From positions 1 to 64,000 of the forward strand of contig RHKY01000021.1 in the NCBI GenBank assembly GCA_008363385.1: 64,000 bases of DNA, read 5' to 3'. The DNA is from Acidobacteriota bacterium. Lineage in GTDB: Bacteria; Acidobacteriota; Thermoanaerobaculia; UBA5066. This document shows, piece after piece, positions 1 to 7,540 of this stretch; within the stretch, counting starts at the first letter, position 1, and each line of letters starts with the position of its first letter. Below the pieces are notes generated by a model, which was given only the letters and a program-made list of their open reading frames with translations, searched no databases and was not told the DNA's origin. The position numbers were made by a program, and so were the translations under genes.

Positions 1-2106
1 CGCGCCGCCCGGGAGGGCGACCAGCGCCGGGGCCGCCTTGCGGCCGGCGGCCGGGTGCCGTGCCGCCTGCTCGGCCTGCCGCGCGCGCGCCGCCAGCGCC
101 AGCTCGCGCACCCTCTCGATGTCCGCGTCGGTGAACGGGCCGTTCACCCCGGAGATGGCCGCGAGCTTCATCCCGTGCTTGAGCCCCAGGCGGTAGATCT
201 CGCGCACCTTCTCCCACTCGATGTCGCGGCCGACCGTGTAGCTCTCGAACTTCCCCTCGAGCGCCAGGACGATCGTCTCGGCGAGGCAGGCGTAGGCGAC
301 GTTCTTCGGGAGGCCGATGTTCCGCATCTCGACCTCGCCCGGGAGCTGGATCTCGCCCGACTCGATCACCAGGACGTCGGGGCGCTTGGCGACCTCGCTC
401 GGCGGCAGGTCGAGGGGCCTGGCGACGTCGGTGATCACGCAGCCGGGCTTGACCTTCATGATGTCGAGCACCTTCTTGCCGGCGCCCGAGGTCGCGGTGA
501 CGACCATGTCCATCTCCGCGATGTCCTTGTCGGCGCGCGCGGAGAGGAAGAGGCGGGCGTCGGGCGTGTCCTCGAGGATCGACTCCTTCAGAGCGAGGAG
601 CTTCGCCGTCTCCGGGGAGACCATGTAGACCTCGTCCGCGGCCATCGCGAGGAGGCGCGCGCAGACCGACCCGATCGCCCCGGTCGCCCCCACGACCATC
701 GCCTTCATCGCGATCTTCCCGCCGGGCTTCGGCGCGGGCAGCAGCCTCAGGCGCAGGAGGGCGTCCCGCGCGGCCCACAGGGCGCCGGAGGCGCTGTAGC
801 TGTTGCCCGTGGTGATCGGCAGCGGCGCGCGGCGCGCGACGGTGGCGCCCGCGTCGCCCACCACCTTCGTGAAGGCGCCCAGCCCCATGATCTGCGCGCC
901 GAGCTGCTTGGCGATCTTGGCGGCCTCCAGCAGCCGGCGGTAAGTGAACTCCGGATCGCGGCTCATGATCTCCTTGGGCGTGCCGCCCACGGAGATCAGC
1001 CAGCCCTCGGCCTCCACCCCCGCCGGGGACCGGATGCCGGTCACCCTCGAGTAGACGAACGGGGGCAGGTAGGCCATCGCCTTCTCCAGCGTGTCCATCA
1101 GCACCGGCGGCGAGACCTGCGAGAGGAGGTCGATCGACCTCACCGTCTTGAAGTACTCCTGCGAGAGCGGGTGGATCACGAAGGCGAAGCGGTTCACCCG
1201 CCGGTAGCCGCCCGGGTAGATGACCCTCGGCTCCACCTCGAGGCGCGTGAGGATCTCCAGGTAGTCGTCCTCGAGGAGGTCGGCCGGGCGCTTGCCCGTC
1301 GCCGCGACGATCATCGCGTCGAGGAGGCTGGGCGCCATCACGTGCCCGAAGAGGAGCGGCGACCCGTCGACCACCATCGCCACACCCCTCTCCTTCAGCT
1401 TGGCGATCCGCTCGTCGCTGACCGTGGAGGTGACGACCGTCTTGCCTTCGAGGTCGTCCCGGTCGAAGTCGTCGAGGTCGTGCACGGGGGCCACGACGAC
1501 GGTGGCCCCCTGGAGCGCTTTCCGCAGGAAGAAGCGGTTCCACTCCTTCACCGGGTCCGACGAGAGCACCCCCGGCGGCGTCCAGTCGAGCACGTGGTGG
1601 GCGCCGGACGCGTAGAGCTTCAGCGCGTCGAGCGAGTGGAGGACCTTCGGGACGCCGAGCTGGAGCAGGGGGTCGGCGAAGCTCAGGTTCTGCGTGTACT
1701 CGTGCATCGTCTGCGCGAGCTTCAGGTTCGACGTCCCCGAGAAGAAGAGGACGTTCGCGTTGGAGAAGAACGAGCCGAGCCTGCCCTGGACGTGGCGCAC
1801 GGCCCACTCCTGCAGGATCTCGGCCAGGCGCAGCCCCGTCGTGACCGGCACGCGCCTCACCGCGGCCGTCAGCTGCGCGACGTCCTCCTCGGTGTAGCGC
1901 CGCGAGGGGAGCGTGACCTTCTCCTTGGCGACCCCGATGCCGATCGCGTGGGCGCTCCGCTCCCAGCTCCTCAGGAGCGCCACCGTCTTCGTCATGCTCG
2001 CGTCGGTCCCGACGCGCCACACCTTGAGGCGCTGCCCGAGGAACCGCGTCTCGAAGTCGAAGTTGTGCTCGCCCGAGCCCAGGCTGAGGCCAACGGCTGT
2101 TCTCAT
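1..2106 (-). CDS. Two-part dehydrogenase, acyl-ACP reductase-like (C-terminus cut by window edge)
   Basis: An open frame runs from ATG at 2106 (preceded by GAGGG) to the window edge without a stop, at least 702 codons. Residues from about 305 onward resemble cyanobacterial long-chain acyl-ACP reductase/COG5322: MGLGAFTKVV, the Rossmann loop VVGATGAIGSVCARL near residue 470, and the ending YACLAETIVLALEGKFESYT. The first ~300 residues (AVGLSLGSGEHNFDFETRFL) resemble proteins of Thermus-type bacteria often annotated quinate 5-dehydrogenase; their role is unclear. In cyanobacteria the AAR domain reduces acyl-ACP to aldehyde with NADPH. The substrate here is unknown. Cytosolic; no signal peptide. 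The family assignment of the C-terminal half is fairly firm; the reaction is inference. Confidence 0.8.
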   Translation of the reverse strand, partial: MRTAVGLSLGSGEHNFDFETRFLGQRLKVWRVGTDASMTKTVALLRSWERSAHAIGIGVAKEKVTLPSRRYTEEDVAQLTAAVRRVPVTTGLRLAEILQEWAVRHVQGRLGSFFSNANVLFFSGTSNLKLAQTMHEYTQNLSFADPLLQLGVPKVLHSLDALKLYASGAHHVLDWTPPGVLSSDPVKEWNRFFLRKALQGATVVVAPVHDLDDFDRDDLEGKTVVTSTVSDERIAKLKERGVAMVVDGSPLLFGHVMAPSLLDAMIVAATGKRPADLLEDDYLEILTRLEVEPRVIYPGGYRRVNRFAFVIHPLSQEYFKTVRSIDLLSQVSPPVLMDTLEKAMAYLPPFVYSRVTGIRSPAGVEAEGWLISVGGTPKEIMSRDPEFTYRRLLEAAKIAKQLGAQIMGLGAFTKVVGDAGATVARRAPLPITTGNSYSASGALWAARDALLRLRLLPAPKPGGKIAMKAMVVGATGAIGSVCARLLAMAADEVYMVSPETAKLLALKESILEDTPDARLFLSARADKDIAEMDMVVTATSGAGKKVLDIMKVKPGCVITDVARPLDLPPSEVAKRPDVLVIESGEIQLPGEVEMRNIGLPKNVAYACLAETIVLALEGKFESYTVGRDIEWEKVREIYRLGLKHGMKLAAISGVNGPFTDADIERVRELALAARARQAEQAARHPAAGRKAAPALVALPGGA

Positions 2107-2324
2107 CGCACCCTCGCGCGACGAGCGTCGCTCGGCCGGGGTGCGCGCCGGCTGCCGGTCCCGTCCGAGTCGCCTCGCCGACCGGGGGAATCGTACCGCG
2201 GGGCGGCTCCGGGGATGCCGCCGAGGGCCCGCTCGCTCCGGTGGGGGCCTCGCCGGCCGGGGCTCGCGTCGCCCGGCCGGCCTCAGCTAAGATCGCGTCT
2301 CAAGAACGGAGAAGGAGAGTCCCC

Positions 2325-2804
2325 ATGAAGAAGACCCTCGCGGCCGTCCTCGTCGTGTGCGCCGCCGTCGTGGCCGCGCCCCTCCACTCGGCCGAGCCCG
2401 CCGCCACGAAGCACGGCCTGATGACCGTCGACAGCGCATGGGTGAAGGCGATGCTCGCCAACGACGCCGCCGCCTGCGCGGCCCTCTACGACGACGACGC
2501 CGTCCTCGTCCTCCCCGGGACGGGGGCGATCAAGGGGAAGAAGGCGATCGCCGACGCCTACGCGGGCTGGCTGAAGGACGTCAAGGTGACCGACGCCGCC
2601 ATCACGGACGCCCAGTACCGGTCGGCCGGGTCCGTCTCCTCGGGCTGGGGCGCCTGGAAGCTGACGACCGTGCCGAAGGCCGGCGGCGCCCCGACGACCG
2701 AGATCGGGACCTGGTGCGCGGTGGCCGTCGAGAAGGACGGCAAGTGGAAGTACGCGGCCGACCACGCCTCGGCCGACCCGCCGCCCCCCGCGCCGAAGAA
2801 GTAG
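2325..2804 (+). CDS. Exported SnoaL/DUF4440-like (NTF2-fold) protein
   Basis: A 159-residue protein starting MKKTLAAVLVV with a signal peptide ending near PLHSAEP. The mature part has the NTF2-like pattern: DSAWVKAMLANDAAACAALY, then DDDAVLVLPG, then an alternating strand region ending TWCAVAVEKDGKWKY. This matches DUF4440/SnoaL-like proteins, which bind small ligands or have no known activity. The ATG at 2325 is chosen over upstream in-frame starts because GGAGAAGGAGAG lies just before it and the signal peptide begins there. The C-terminus is proline-rich. It stands alone on the plus strand. Function unknown beyond the fold. Confidence 0.85.
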   Translation: MKKTLAAVLVVCAAVVAAPLHSAEPAATKHGLMTVDSAWVKAMLANDAAACAALYDDDAVLVLPGTGAIKGKKAIADAYAGWLKDVKVTDAAITDAQYRSAGSVSSGWGAWKLTTVPKAGGAPTTEIGTWCAVAVEKDGKWKYAADHASADPPPPAPKK

Positions 2805-2885
2805 CCCCGGCCCGCGGCCGCCGGCGGGCTACTTCGCCACCCCGCCGGGGGCCACCGGCTGCTGTGCCGCGCAGCCGAATTGCGC

Positions 2886-3221
2886 TCAGCGGCGAGCGGA
2901 GCGAGTTCGTCGGAGCGCAGGCTCGGCGTCATCGCTCTTCTCCTGGGCCTCCGCCATCGCGACGGAGAGGAGCTCGTCGGTGACGCCGTGCCTCCGGAGA
3001 CTCGTGAGCAGAGAGGAGATGTTTCCGGCCGGTTCGAGGCGTTCGAGATCCGCGCGAAGACCCTGCCCGACGTAGGCCCGGATGAGGGGCTGGTACCCCG
3101 AGAACCCGAGGAGGGGGGCCACACGCTTGAGATCCGCGATGACGTCCTCGGGCACGCGCATGCTGATGGTGACCATGGGTCGGCGGGCCCGCAGGCGGTT
3201 ACGAAGCCGGGTCATCTTCAT
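2886..3221 (-). CDS. brnA: Ribbon-helix-helix antitoxin of a BrnTA-type pair
   Basis: A 111-residue protein starting MKMTRLRNRL. It contains a CopG/BrnA-like ribbon-helix-helix: MVTISMRVPEDVIADLKRVA followed by YQPLIRAYVGQGLRADLERL. Such antitoxins bind the toxin and repress the operon. The start overlaps the end of the BrnT frame by 23 bases, the usual toxin-first BrnTA order. The C-terminal ~45 residues (ISSLLTSLRRHGVTDELLSV) are not recognised. The antitoxin frame is intact although the toxin gene is frameshifted. A general CopG antitoxin is the alternative name. Confidence 0.78.
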   Translation of the reverse strand: MKMTRLRNRLRARRPMVTISMRVPEDVIADLKRVAPLLGFSGYQPLIRAYVGQGLRADLERLEPAGNISSLLTSLRRHGVTDELLSVAMAEAQEKSDDAEPALRRTRSARR

Positions 3222-3503
3222 GTTTCTTCCTCTGGAGCGGCGTGGCGAGACGCGCGGAGATGATGCGGATGTAGTCGTCACGAAGAGCGAACGCGACGTG
3301 GACGAGCTTCCACTCGCCGTCAGCCCGAGGATCGCCTGTCGAGCCTCCCCGTCCTCGGTGCGGGGAGGAAGGGCCCGAACGAACGGGTCGAAGAAGGCCT
3401 GGGACGCCTCCTCGAACGTCACGCGATGCTTCTGGGCGTTCGCGGCAGCCTTGCGGGAGTCCCATGAGAACGCGATCCCCTGCGTGACGAAGAACTCGTC
3501 CAC
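3199..3503 (-). pseudogene. brnT: BrnT toxin gene with a frameshift
   Basis: The N-terminal half (IAFSWDSRKAAANAQKHRVT, then FEEASQAFFDPF) reads in one frame from GTG at 3503. The C-terminal half (EWKLVHVAFALRDDYIRIIS, then ARLATPLQRKKHED) reads in another, ending at 3199. RIISAR is the hallmark of BrnT, a ribonuclease toxin of RelE fold. The break is near 3322-3330, where one base seems to be missing between LTA and EWK. As sequenced, the first frame runs on into the antitoxin frame, giving a false fusion. This is either a true inactivating indel or a sequence error; reads would decide. Confidence 0.8.
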
Positions 3504-3621
3504 GACCCGAGTCTGGCGCGACGTATATGCGTTGTCCAGTCGTGCCGTTGACCGTCTGTAGGCCCGCCCCGGTCGCTTTCGTTACCGGTTGGCCCCACAA
3601 ACGGCAATCCTCGTTACCGGT

Positions 3622-4473
3622 TCAGCCGACGAACCGCCGCTCGAACGGCTCGCGGTTCTCGGCGCGGCCCCAGGTCGAGAAGACGATCCGGTCGAAGGCT
3701 CCCCCCTGCTCCGCGACCGCCGCGGCGAAGGCCTCGGCGACGACCTCCGGGTCGTTCCCGAACGCCCCGCAGCCCCACGGGCCCGCCACCAGGGCGTCGC
3801 AGCCGGCCTCGCGCGCGGCCGCGAGCACGTAGCGCGTGCGGCAGGCGAAGGTGGCGGGGACATCGGCCAGGCGCGAGCTCTTCTCCCGGCCGCTCGACAG
3901 GTTCGCCGCGAGCCACCCGAGGTCGGGTGCCCCGGCCGTCAGGACCGTCGCGGGGAACGGCGCGGGGAGGAGCTCGAGGACCTCGTCCCGGAAGAACGGC
4001 ACGTCGGGGCTCACCAGGATCGACCCGAGGCAGAAGGCCGAGCCCGTCGCCCGGTTCTCTTCGTAGTACGCCCGCGCGTCGTCCCGCCCGGACGTCAGGC
4101 ACGCGTAGAGAGCCGAGCAGCGGCAGAGCGCCTCCTCCTGGGTCGAGGCGCCCTCGAGGAAGAGCCCGCCCGGCGTCACGCCGTCGGCGTAGTTCAGGAC
4201 GGCCACGCGCCGGGCCCCCTCGGCGAGGAGGCGCGAGACGCACGCGCCGCTCCGCTCGACCAGACACCGGACCGAGGTCGCCGCCGTCCGCGGGGCGGCG
4301 GGCACCGTCACCAGCAGCCGGTCGAGGTCCGCCTCGCGCAGGAGGCGGGTGCCCGAGACCGCCCGGTCGATCGCCTCGCGCAATGGCACAAAGACGCTTC
4401 CGCGGCGGTACCCGCCTGCCTGGAAGATCTCGAGCTGCTCCCGGGCCACGTCCGCGAGCGAGCGACCTGCCAT
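3622..4473 (-). CDS. Bacterial-type PARG / TIGR02452 macrodomain protein (copy 1)
   Basis: A 283-residue protein of the TIGR02452/DUF2263 family, the bacterial poly(ADP-ribose) glycohydrolase fold. It starts MAGRSLADVAREQLEIFQAG. The signature region reads LNYADGVTPGGLFLEGASTQ followed by EEALCR. The family signature is GGG-x(6-8)-QEE, so the third glycine is Leu here. The C-terminal GPWGCGAFGNDPEVVAEAFA is typical and intact. Active members remove ADP-ribose polymers. It is a close paralogue of the gene at 5738-6607. It lies 67 bases downstream of the unknown gene at 4541-4900, probably co-transcribed. Activity is uncertain because of the altered loop. Confidence 0.85.
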   Translation of the reverse strand: MAGRSLADVAREQLEIFQAGGYRRGSVFVPLREAIDRAVSGTRLLREADLDRLLVTVPAAPRTAATSVRCLVERSGACVSRLLAEGARRVAVLNYADGVTPGGLFLEGASTQEEALCRCSALYACLTSGRDDARAYYEENRATGSAFCLGSILVSPDVPFFRDEVLELLPAPFPATVLTAGAPDLGWLAANLSSGREKSSRLADVPATFACRTRYVLAAAREAGCDALVAGPWGCGAFGNDPEVVAEAFAAAVAEQGGAFDRIVFSTWGRAENREPFERRFVG

Positions 4474-4540
4474 CGGGCCCCCTCCTTCCCCGGAACGCCC
4501 GGGCGATCGGATTCTCGCGCCGCGGGGAGGCCCGGGCGTC

Positions 4541-4900
4541 TCACTCCTCGACGGGAGCGCTCCCGTGCGCCATGTCGATCCCGACGTGGATCGTCGTCCG
4601 GACCGGGCCGCAGGCCATGTCGGTGAGCGTCACGACGAAGTCGACGGCGGAGGGCGAGTCGATCGCGCCGAGCAGCCTGTCGATCGGCCGCCCGTCCTCC
4701 AGGTCGAGCCAACTCGTCTCCTCCACCTCTTTCGCCACGGCCTTCAGGTCGTCCCGGACGAACTCGAAGACGTTCTCCTCCTCGACGTAGACGAAGAGCG
4801 TCGCCGGCGAGGCCTCGCACTTTTCGTCGGAGAGGATCTGCCGCCCCGTGGCCGGGCAGAAGAGGTTCGCGTCGTCGAGGGCGATGTCGATGGTCTGCAT
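4541..4900 (-). CDS. Small acidic protein of unknown function
   Basis: A 119-residue protein starting MQTIDIALDDANLFCPATGR. The ATG at 4900 follows a strong GGAGGAGAAGAG; an upstream in-frame start would add 44 low-complexity residues and is less likely. It has two cysteines (Cys15 and one in EKCEASPATL), an acidic middle (VYVEEENVFEFVRDDLK) and a C-terminal strand-rich part (TTIHVGIDMAHG). No domain recognised. It precedes PARG copy 1 on the same strand and may be its partner. No signal peptide or membrane segment. Confidence 0.65.
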   Translation of the reverse strand: MQTIDIALDDANLFCPATGRQILSDEKCEASPATLFVYVEEENVFEFVRDDLKAVAKEVEETSWLDLEDGRPIDRLLGAIDSPSAVDFVVTLTDMACGPVRTTIHVGIDMAHGSAPVEE

Positions 4901-5069
4901 CTCTTCTCCTCCTCCGGGGCCGAAGCCGCCGCGGCCAATCTGGCCCACCGACGCGGACAGATGACGTCCGAGTTCCGGGCGGCCACCGCGACCGGCTTCT
5001 GACCGAGCCTTCGAGGATCGTCGAACGAGCAACGGTCGGGAATCTCGGAGGCCGCTCCGCCCGTTGAAT

Positions 5070-5299
5070 TCAGCGTGGGCTACGCGGCCCGGGGCGGCGC
5101 GAGACGCCCTCCGCGGCCTTCAGGGTCCGCTGGAACTCCTCGAAACCCTCGGCCGCCCCTTCGCGCCGGCTCCAGGCACGGATCCTCTCGAGATCGCGCA
5201 CGCTCCTCCGGTCAGCACGGCCCTTATCCCGGCTCTGCCGAGCGCGGCGGCCAGGACTGCCGCGACCTGCTCGAGGGTGGACCTCGCGGTGATCCTCAC
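5070..5299 (-). pseudogene. Nucleotidyltransferase (AbiEii/DUF6036-like) remnant with internal deletion
   Basis: The first part, from GTG at 5299, reads VRITARSTLEQVAAVLAAAL, then GIRAVLTGGACA: the N-terminus of AbiEii/DUF6036-type nucleotidyltransferases up to the GG motif. The sequence then shifts frame into DLERIRAWSRREGAAEGFEE ending at 5070, which looks like the C-terminus of the same family. The catalytic middle is missing, so about 75 codons remain of a usual 180-plus. The start overlaps the stop of the winged-helix gene (GTGA), showing that it was the second gene of a two-gene operon. Confidence 0.65.
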
Positions 5300-5625
5300 A
5301 GCCGCTTTCCGCTCTTCCGGGGCCTGCGGCGAAGTGCAGCGACCCTCGACTCCAGGTCGCGGTCGGCCACGACGAGCCGGGCGAGCAGCGCCCGGACCTC
5401 CTTCATGGCGAAGTAGGCGGGGTTCAGCTGGACCACCCGAGTTCGCCCGACCAGGCGACCTGCGACAAGGCCGTCGCGCTCCAGGCTTTCGAGGCCCTTC
5501 TGCGTCGCCGACAGCGAAGTGCCCAGGAGCCGCGCCAGCTCCCGGGGGTACGTCTGCCCGAGAAGCTCCAGCGCGATCAGGAGACGGGTGCGGCTCTGCG
5601 AGCCGAAGGGCGACGTGACCGCCAT
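5296..5625 (-). CDS. Winged-helix DNA-binding regulator
   Basis: A 109-residue protein with a winged-helix fold: RTRLLIALELLGQTYPRELA, then RLLGTSLSATQKGLESLERD, then GLVAGRLVGRTRVVQLNP (the wing). It ends in a basic tail RRRPRKSGKRL. It probably represses its own operon: the start codon lies inside an inverted repeat (5616-5634). It is translationally coupled to the nucleotidyltransferase remnant downstream. Similar winged-helix plus nucleotidyltransferase pairs act as antitoxin-toxin modules (AbiEi/AbiEii-like). A degraded copy of its C-terminal end lies at 7438-7540. Confidence 0.75.
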   Translation of the reverse strand: MAVTSPFGSQSRTRLLIALELLGQTYPRELARLLGTSLSATQKGLESLERDGLVAGRLVGRTRVVQLNPAYFAMKEVRALLARLVVADRDLESRVAALRRRPRKSGKRL

Positions 5626-5655
5626 TAGCGGTCATATGACCTCCTTCGGCGGTCA
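5616..5655 (-). promoter_or_regulatory. Putative autoregulatory operator of the winged-helix gene
   Basis: Inverted arms TGACCGC (5616-5622) and GCGGTCA (5628-5634) flank the start codon, with a third GCGGTCA at 5649-5655. A 12-base palindrome GGTCATATGACC lies at 5630-5641. The arrangement over the start of a winged-helix gene suggests binding by its own product. Inference from symmetry only. Confidence 0.5.
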
Positions 5656-5737
5656 CTGTCAAGTGGCCGACCCGCCGCCGCCCTCGCCGAAGAGTCAGCC
5701 CCGCCGGCGGCCGCCGCGGGCACACGCCGCGGCGCGG

Positions 5738-6607
5738 TCAGGCCGGAGGAGGAGCGCTCGGCCCGAAGCGGCTCTCGAACGGCTCGCGGTTCTCGGCGGC
5801 GCCCCGGGTCGAGAAGACGATCCTCTCGAAAGCTCCCCCCTGCTCCGCGACTGCCGCGGCGAAGGCCTCGGCGACGACCTCCGGGTCGTTCCCGAACGCC
5901 CCGCACCCCCACCGGCCCGCGACCAGCGCGTCGCAGCCGGCATGGCGCGCAGCGGTCAGGACGTATCGCGTCCGGCGCGCGAAGACGCCGGGGATCTCCC
6001 GCACACGCGTCGCGGGCTCGAACCCCTGGGCGACGTTGGCGTCGAGCCACCCCATGTCCGGCGCCACCGCGGTCAGGACCGTGGCGAGGAAGGGCCTGTC
6101 GAGAAGCTCCAGCTCCTCGTCCCGGAAGAACGGCACGTCCGGGCTCACGAGGATCGCCCCCAGGCACAGCGCGGAACGGGAAGCGAGGTTCTCGGCGTAG
6201 TACGCCCGCGCGTCGTCCCGCCCGGACGTCAGGCACGCATAGAGCGCCGAGCACCGGCACAGCGCCTCCTCCTGCGCCGGGGCCCCGCGCAGGAACCCGC
6301 CCCCCGGCTCGACGCCGTTCGCGTAGTTCAGCACCGCGACCCGCCGAGCCCCTTCCGAGAGGAGCCTCGCCACGCACGCCCCGCTCCGCTCGGCCAGGCA
6401 CCGGACCGAGGTCGCACCCGTCGGCGGCACGGCCGGCACCGTCGCCAGCATCCGGTCCAGGTCCGCCTCCCGCAGGAGGCGCGTGCCCGCCACCGCCCGG
6501 TCGATCGCCTCGCGGAGCGGCACGAAGCTCCCCCCGCGCCGGTATCCGCCCTCCTTGCAGATCGAGAGCTGCTCCTGGGCCACCGACGCGTACGAGCAAT
6601 GGGTCAT
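5738..6607 (-). CDS. Bacterial-type PARG / TIGR02452 macrodomain protein (copy 2)
   Basis: A 289-residue paralogue of the protein at 3622-4473, starting MTHCSYASVAQEQLSICKEG. It keeps the full PARG signature: LNYANGVEPGGGFLRGAPAQ followed by EEALCR (GGG-x7-QEE). GRWGCGAFGNDPEVVAEAFA follows near the C-terminus. The family hydrolyses ADP-ribose polymers. The downstream gene on the same strand is the winged-helix regulator, about 110 bases away. It is divergent from vapB. Being intact where copy 1 has a Gly-to-Leu change, it is the more likely active enzyme. Targets in this cell are unknown. Confidence 0.9.
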   Translation of the reverse strand: MTHCSYASVAQEQLSICKEGGYRRGGSFVPLREAIDRAVAGTRLLREADLDRMLATVPAVPPTGATSVRCLAERSGACVARLLSEGARRVAVLNYANGVEPGGGFLRGAPAQEEALCRCSALYACLTSGRDDARAYYAENLASRSALCLGAILVSPDVPFFRDEELELLDRPFLATVLTAVAPDMGWLDANVAQGFEPATRVREIPGVFARRTRYVLTAARHAGCDALVAGRWGCGAFGNDPEVVAEAFAAAVAEQGGAFERIVFSTRGAAENREPFESRFGPSAPPPA

Positions 6608-6740
6608 CGGCTTCCCTCCCCGTCAGGACGTCCACCTCCAGCGTAACGCCTCCTCCGGCGATGTCGGGGGGCTCCCGGCGGTCCACCGTTTCCAGCGGCT
6701 GGGGTCAAGCGCTCCGGCCCCCGTCGCCGGCGTTGACAGG

Positions 6741-6780
6741 CTCTGGCGGGTTCTGGCTCTCGCGGTAGACTCTGCCAGAG
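6741..6780 (+). promoter_or_regulatory. Inverted repeat before vapBC, likely operator
   Basis: CTCTGGC (6741-6747) and GCCAGAG (6774-6780) form 7-base inverted arms ending eight bases before the vapB ATG. A TTGACA at 6733-6738 could be a -35 element, but I see no well-spaced -10. VapB-type proteins commonly repress through such repeats. Confidence 0.4.
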
Positions 6781-6787
6781 GTGGCAG

Positions 6788-7036
6788 ATGGCTGAGCTCA
6801 CGGCACATATCGACGCTTCTGGCAGGCTCGTCGTCCCCGCCTCGCTCCGGAGATCGCTCGGCCTGACCCCCGGCTCGACGGTCACCCTCCGGGTGTCGGG
6901 GGGCGAGCTTCGCGTCCTGGCGCGAAGCGAGGCCGTCCGTCTCGCCCAGGAGCGCGTCCGGCGCTACGTCCGCCCGGGACGCCGGCTGGCCGGGGAGCTG
7001 ATCGCGGACCGGCGCGCGGAGAGCCGGCGTGGCTAG
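6788..7036 (+). CDS. vapB: AbrB/SpoVT-type antitoxin of a VapBC pair
   Basis: An 82-residue protein with an N-terminal swapped-hairpin AbrB domain: MAELTAHIDASGRLVVPASL, then RRSLGLTPGSTVTLRVSGGE. The C-terminal helical arm (AQERVRRYVRPGRRLAGELI) is the part that usually wraps the toxin. Its stop overlaps the GTG of the PIN-domain gene by eight bases, so the two are translationally coupled. An inverted repeat just upstream is a plausible operator. Confidence 0.88.
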   Translation: MAELTAHIDASGRLVVPASLRRSLGLTPGSTVTLRVSGGELRVLARSEAVRLAQERVRRYVRPGRRLAGELIADRRAESRRG

Positions 7037-7412
7037 GGTCGTCCTCGACGCCTCGGCGATCCTCGTCCTCCTGAACGACGAGCCGGGCGCGCCGGCCGTG
7101 GCCGAGGCGCTCGACGAGGCCGTGGTCAGCGCCGTGAACCTCTCGGAGGTCGTGGCGAAGCTGCTCGAGACCGGGATGCCTCGCGACGAGGCCGAGGACA
7201 TCCTCGGAGGCCTCGGCCTCGAGGTCCACCCCCTCGACGAGAGGGCCGCGTGGTCCGCCGGGGCGCTCCGCTCCGGCACGCGGAAGGCTGGGCTGTCCCT
7301 TGGGGACCGCGCCTGCCTGGCGCTCGCCCAGGAGCTCGGCCTGCCCGCCCTGACCGCCGACTCGGCCTGGACCCGGATCCCTTCCGGGGTGGAAGTCCGC
7401 CTCGTCCGGTGA
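7029..7412 (+). CDS. vapC: PIN-domain ribonuclease toxin, VapC-like
   Basis: A 127-residue PIN-domain protein from GTG at 7029. The four acidic positions are visible: Asp in VVLDASAILVLL, Glu in AVNLSEVVAKLL, Asp in SLGDRACLALAQ and Asp in PALTADSAW. These coordinate Mg/Mn in VapC ribonucleases that cut tRNA or rRNA. Full length for the family. It forms a pair with the AbrB-type antitoxin upstream. The pair looks intact, unlike BrnTA and HicAB in this island. Confidence 0.9.
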   Translation: MARVVLDASAILVLLNDEPGAPAVAEALDEAVVSAVNLSEVVAKLLETGMPRDEAEDILGGLGLEVHPLDERAAWSAGALRSGTRKAGLSLGDRACLALAQELGLPALTADSAWTRIPSGVEVRLVR

Positions 7413-7437
7413 CGGGTCCCCCGGGGGCCCGGGCCGG

Positions 7438-7540
7438 GGAGGCTCCGCGGCCTGCGGCGAGGTACGGCGCCCCGGGGCTCCAGGTCGCAGTTGGCCACGA
7501 CGAGCCGGGCGAGCAGCGCCCGGACCTTCCTCATCGCGAA
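7438..7540 (-). pseudogene. Fragment duplicating the winged-helix gene's C-terminus
   Basis: On the minus strand this stretch reads FAMRKVRALLARLVVANCDL, then EPRGAVPRRRPRS. It matches the end of the winged-helix protein at 5296-5625 (FAMKEVRALLARLVVADRDL). No N-terminal half or start is present. It lies 25 bases after vapC. It is a leftover of a duplicated or transferred copy of the module. Confidence 0.6.

Noticed and set aside
55-2328. Plus-strand 757-codon open frame
   Set aside because: Its product is low-complexity Arg/Gly/Asp/Leu-rich text with no domain. It is the shadow of the minus-strand dehydrogenase, which has clear motifs and a start with ribosome site.
2886-3503. A single 205-residue BrnT-antitoxin fusion protein
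   Set aside because: The middle of that frame (SSSTSRSLFVTTTSASSP) is out-of-frame translation of the conserved BrnT C-terminus, so the fusion is an artefact of the frameshift.
5070-5299. A real short nucleotidyltransferase protein
   Set aside because: The N- and C-terminal parts are in different frames and the catalytic middle is missing, so it cannot be a functional minimal enzyme.
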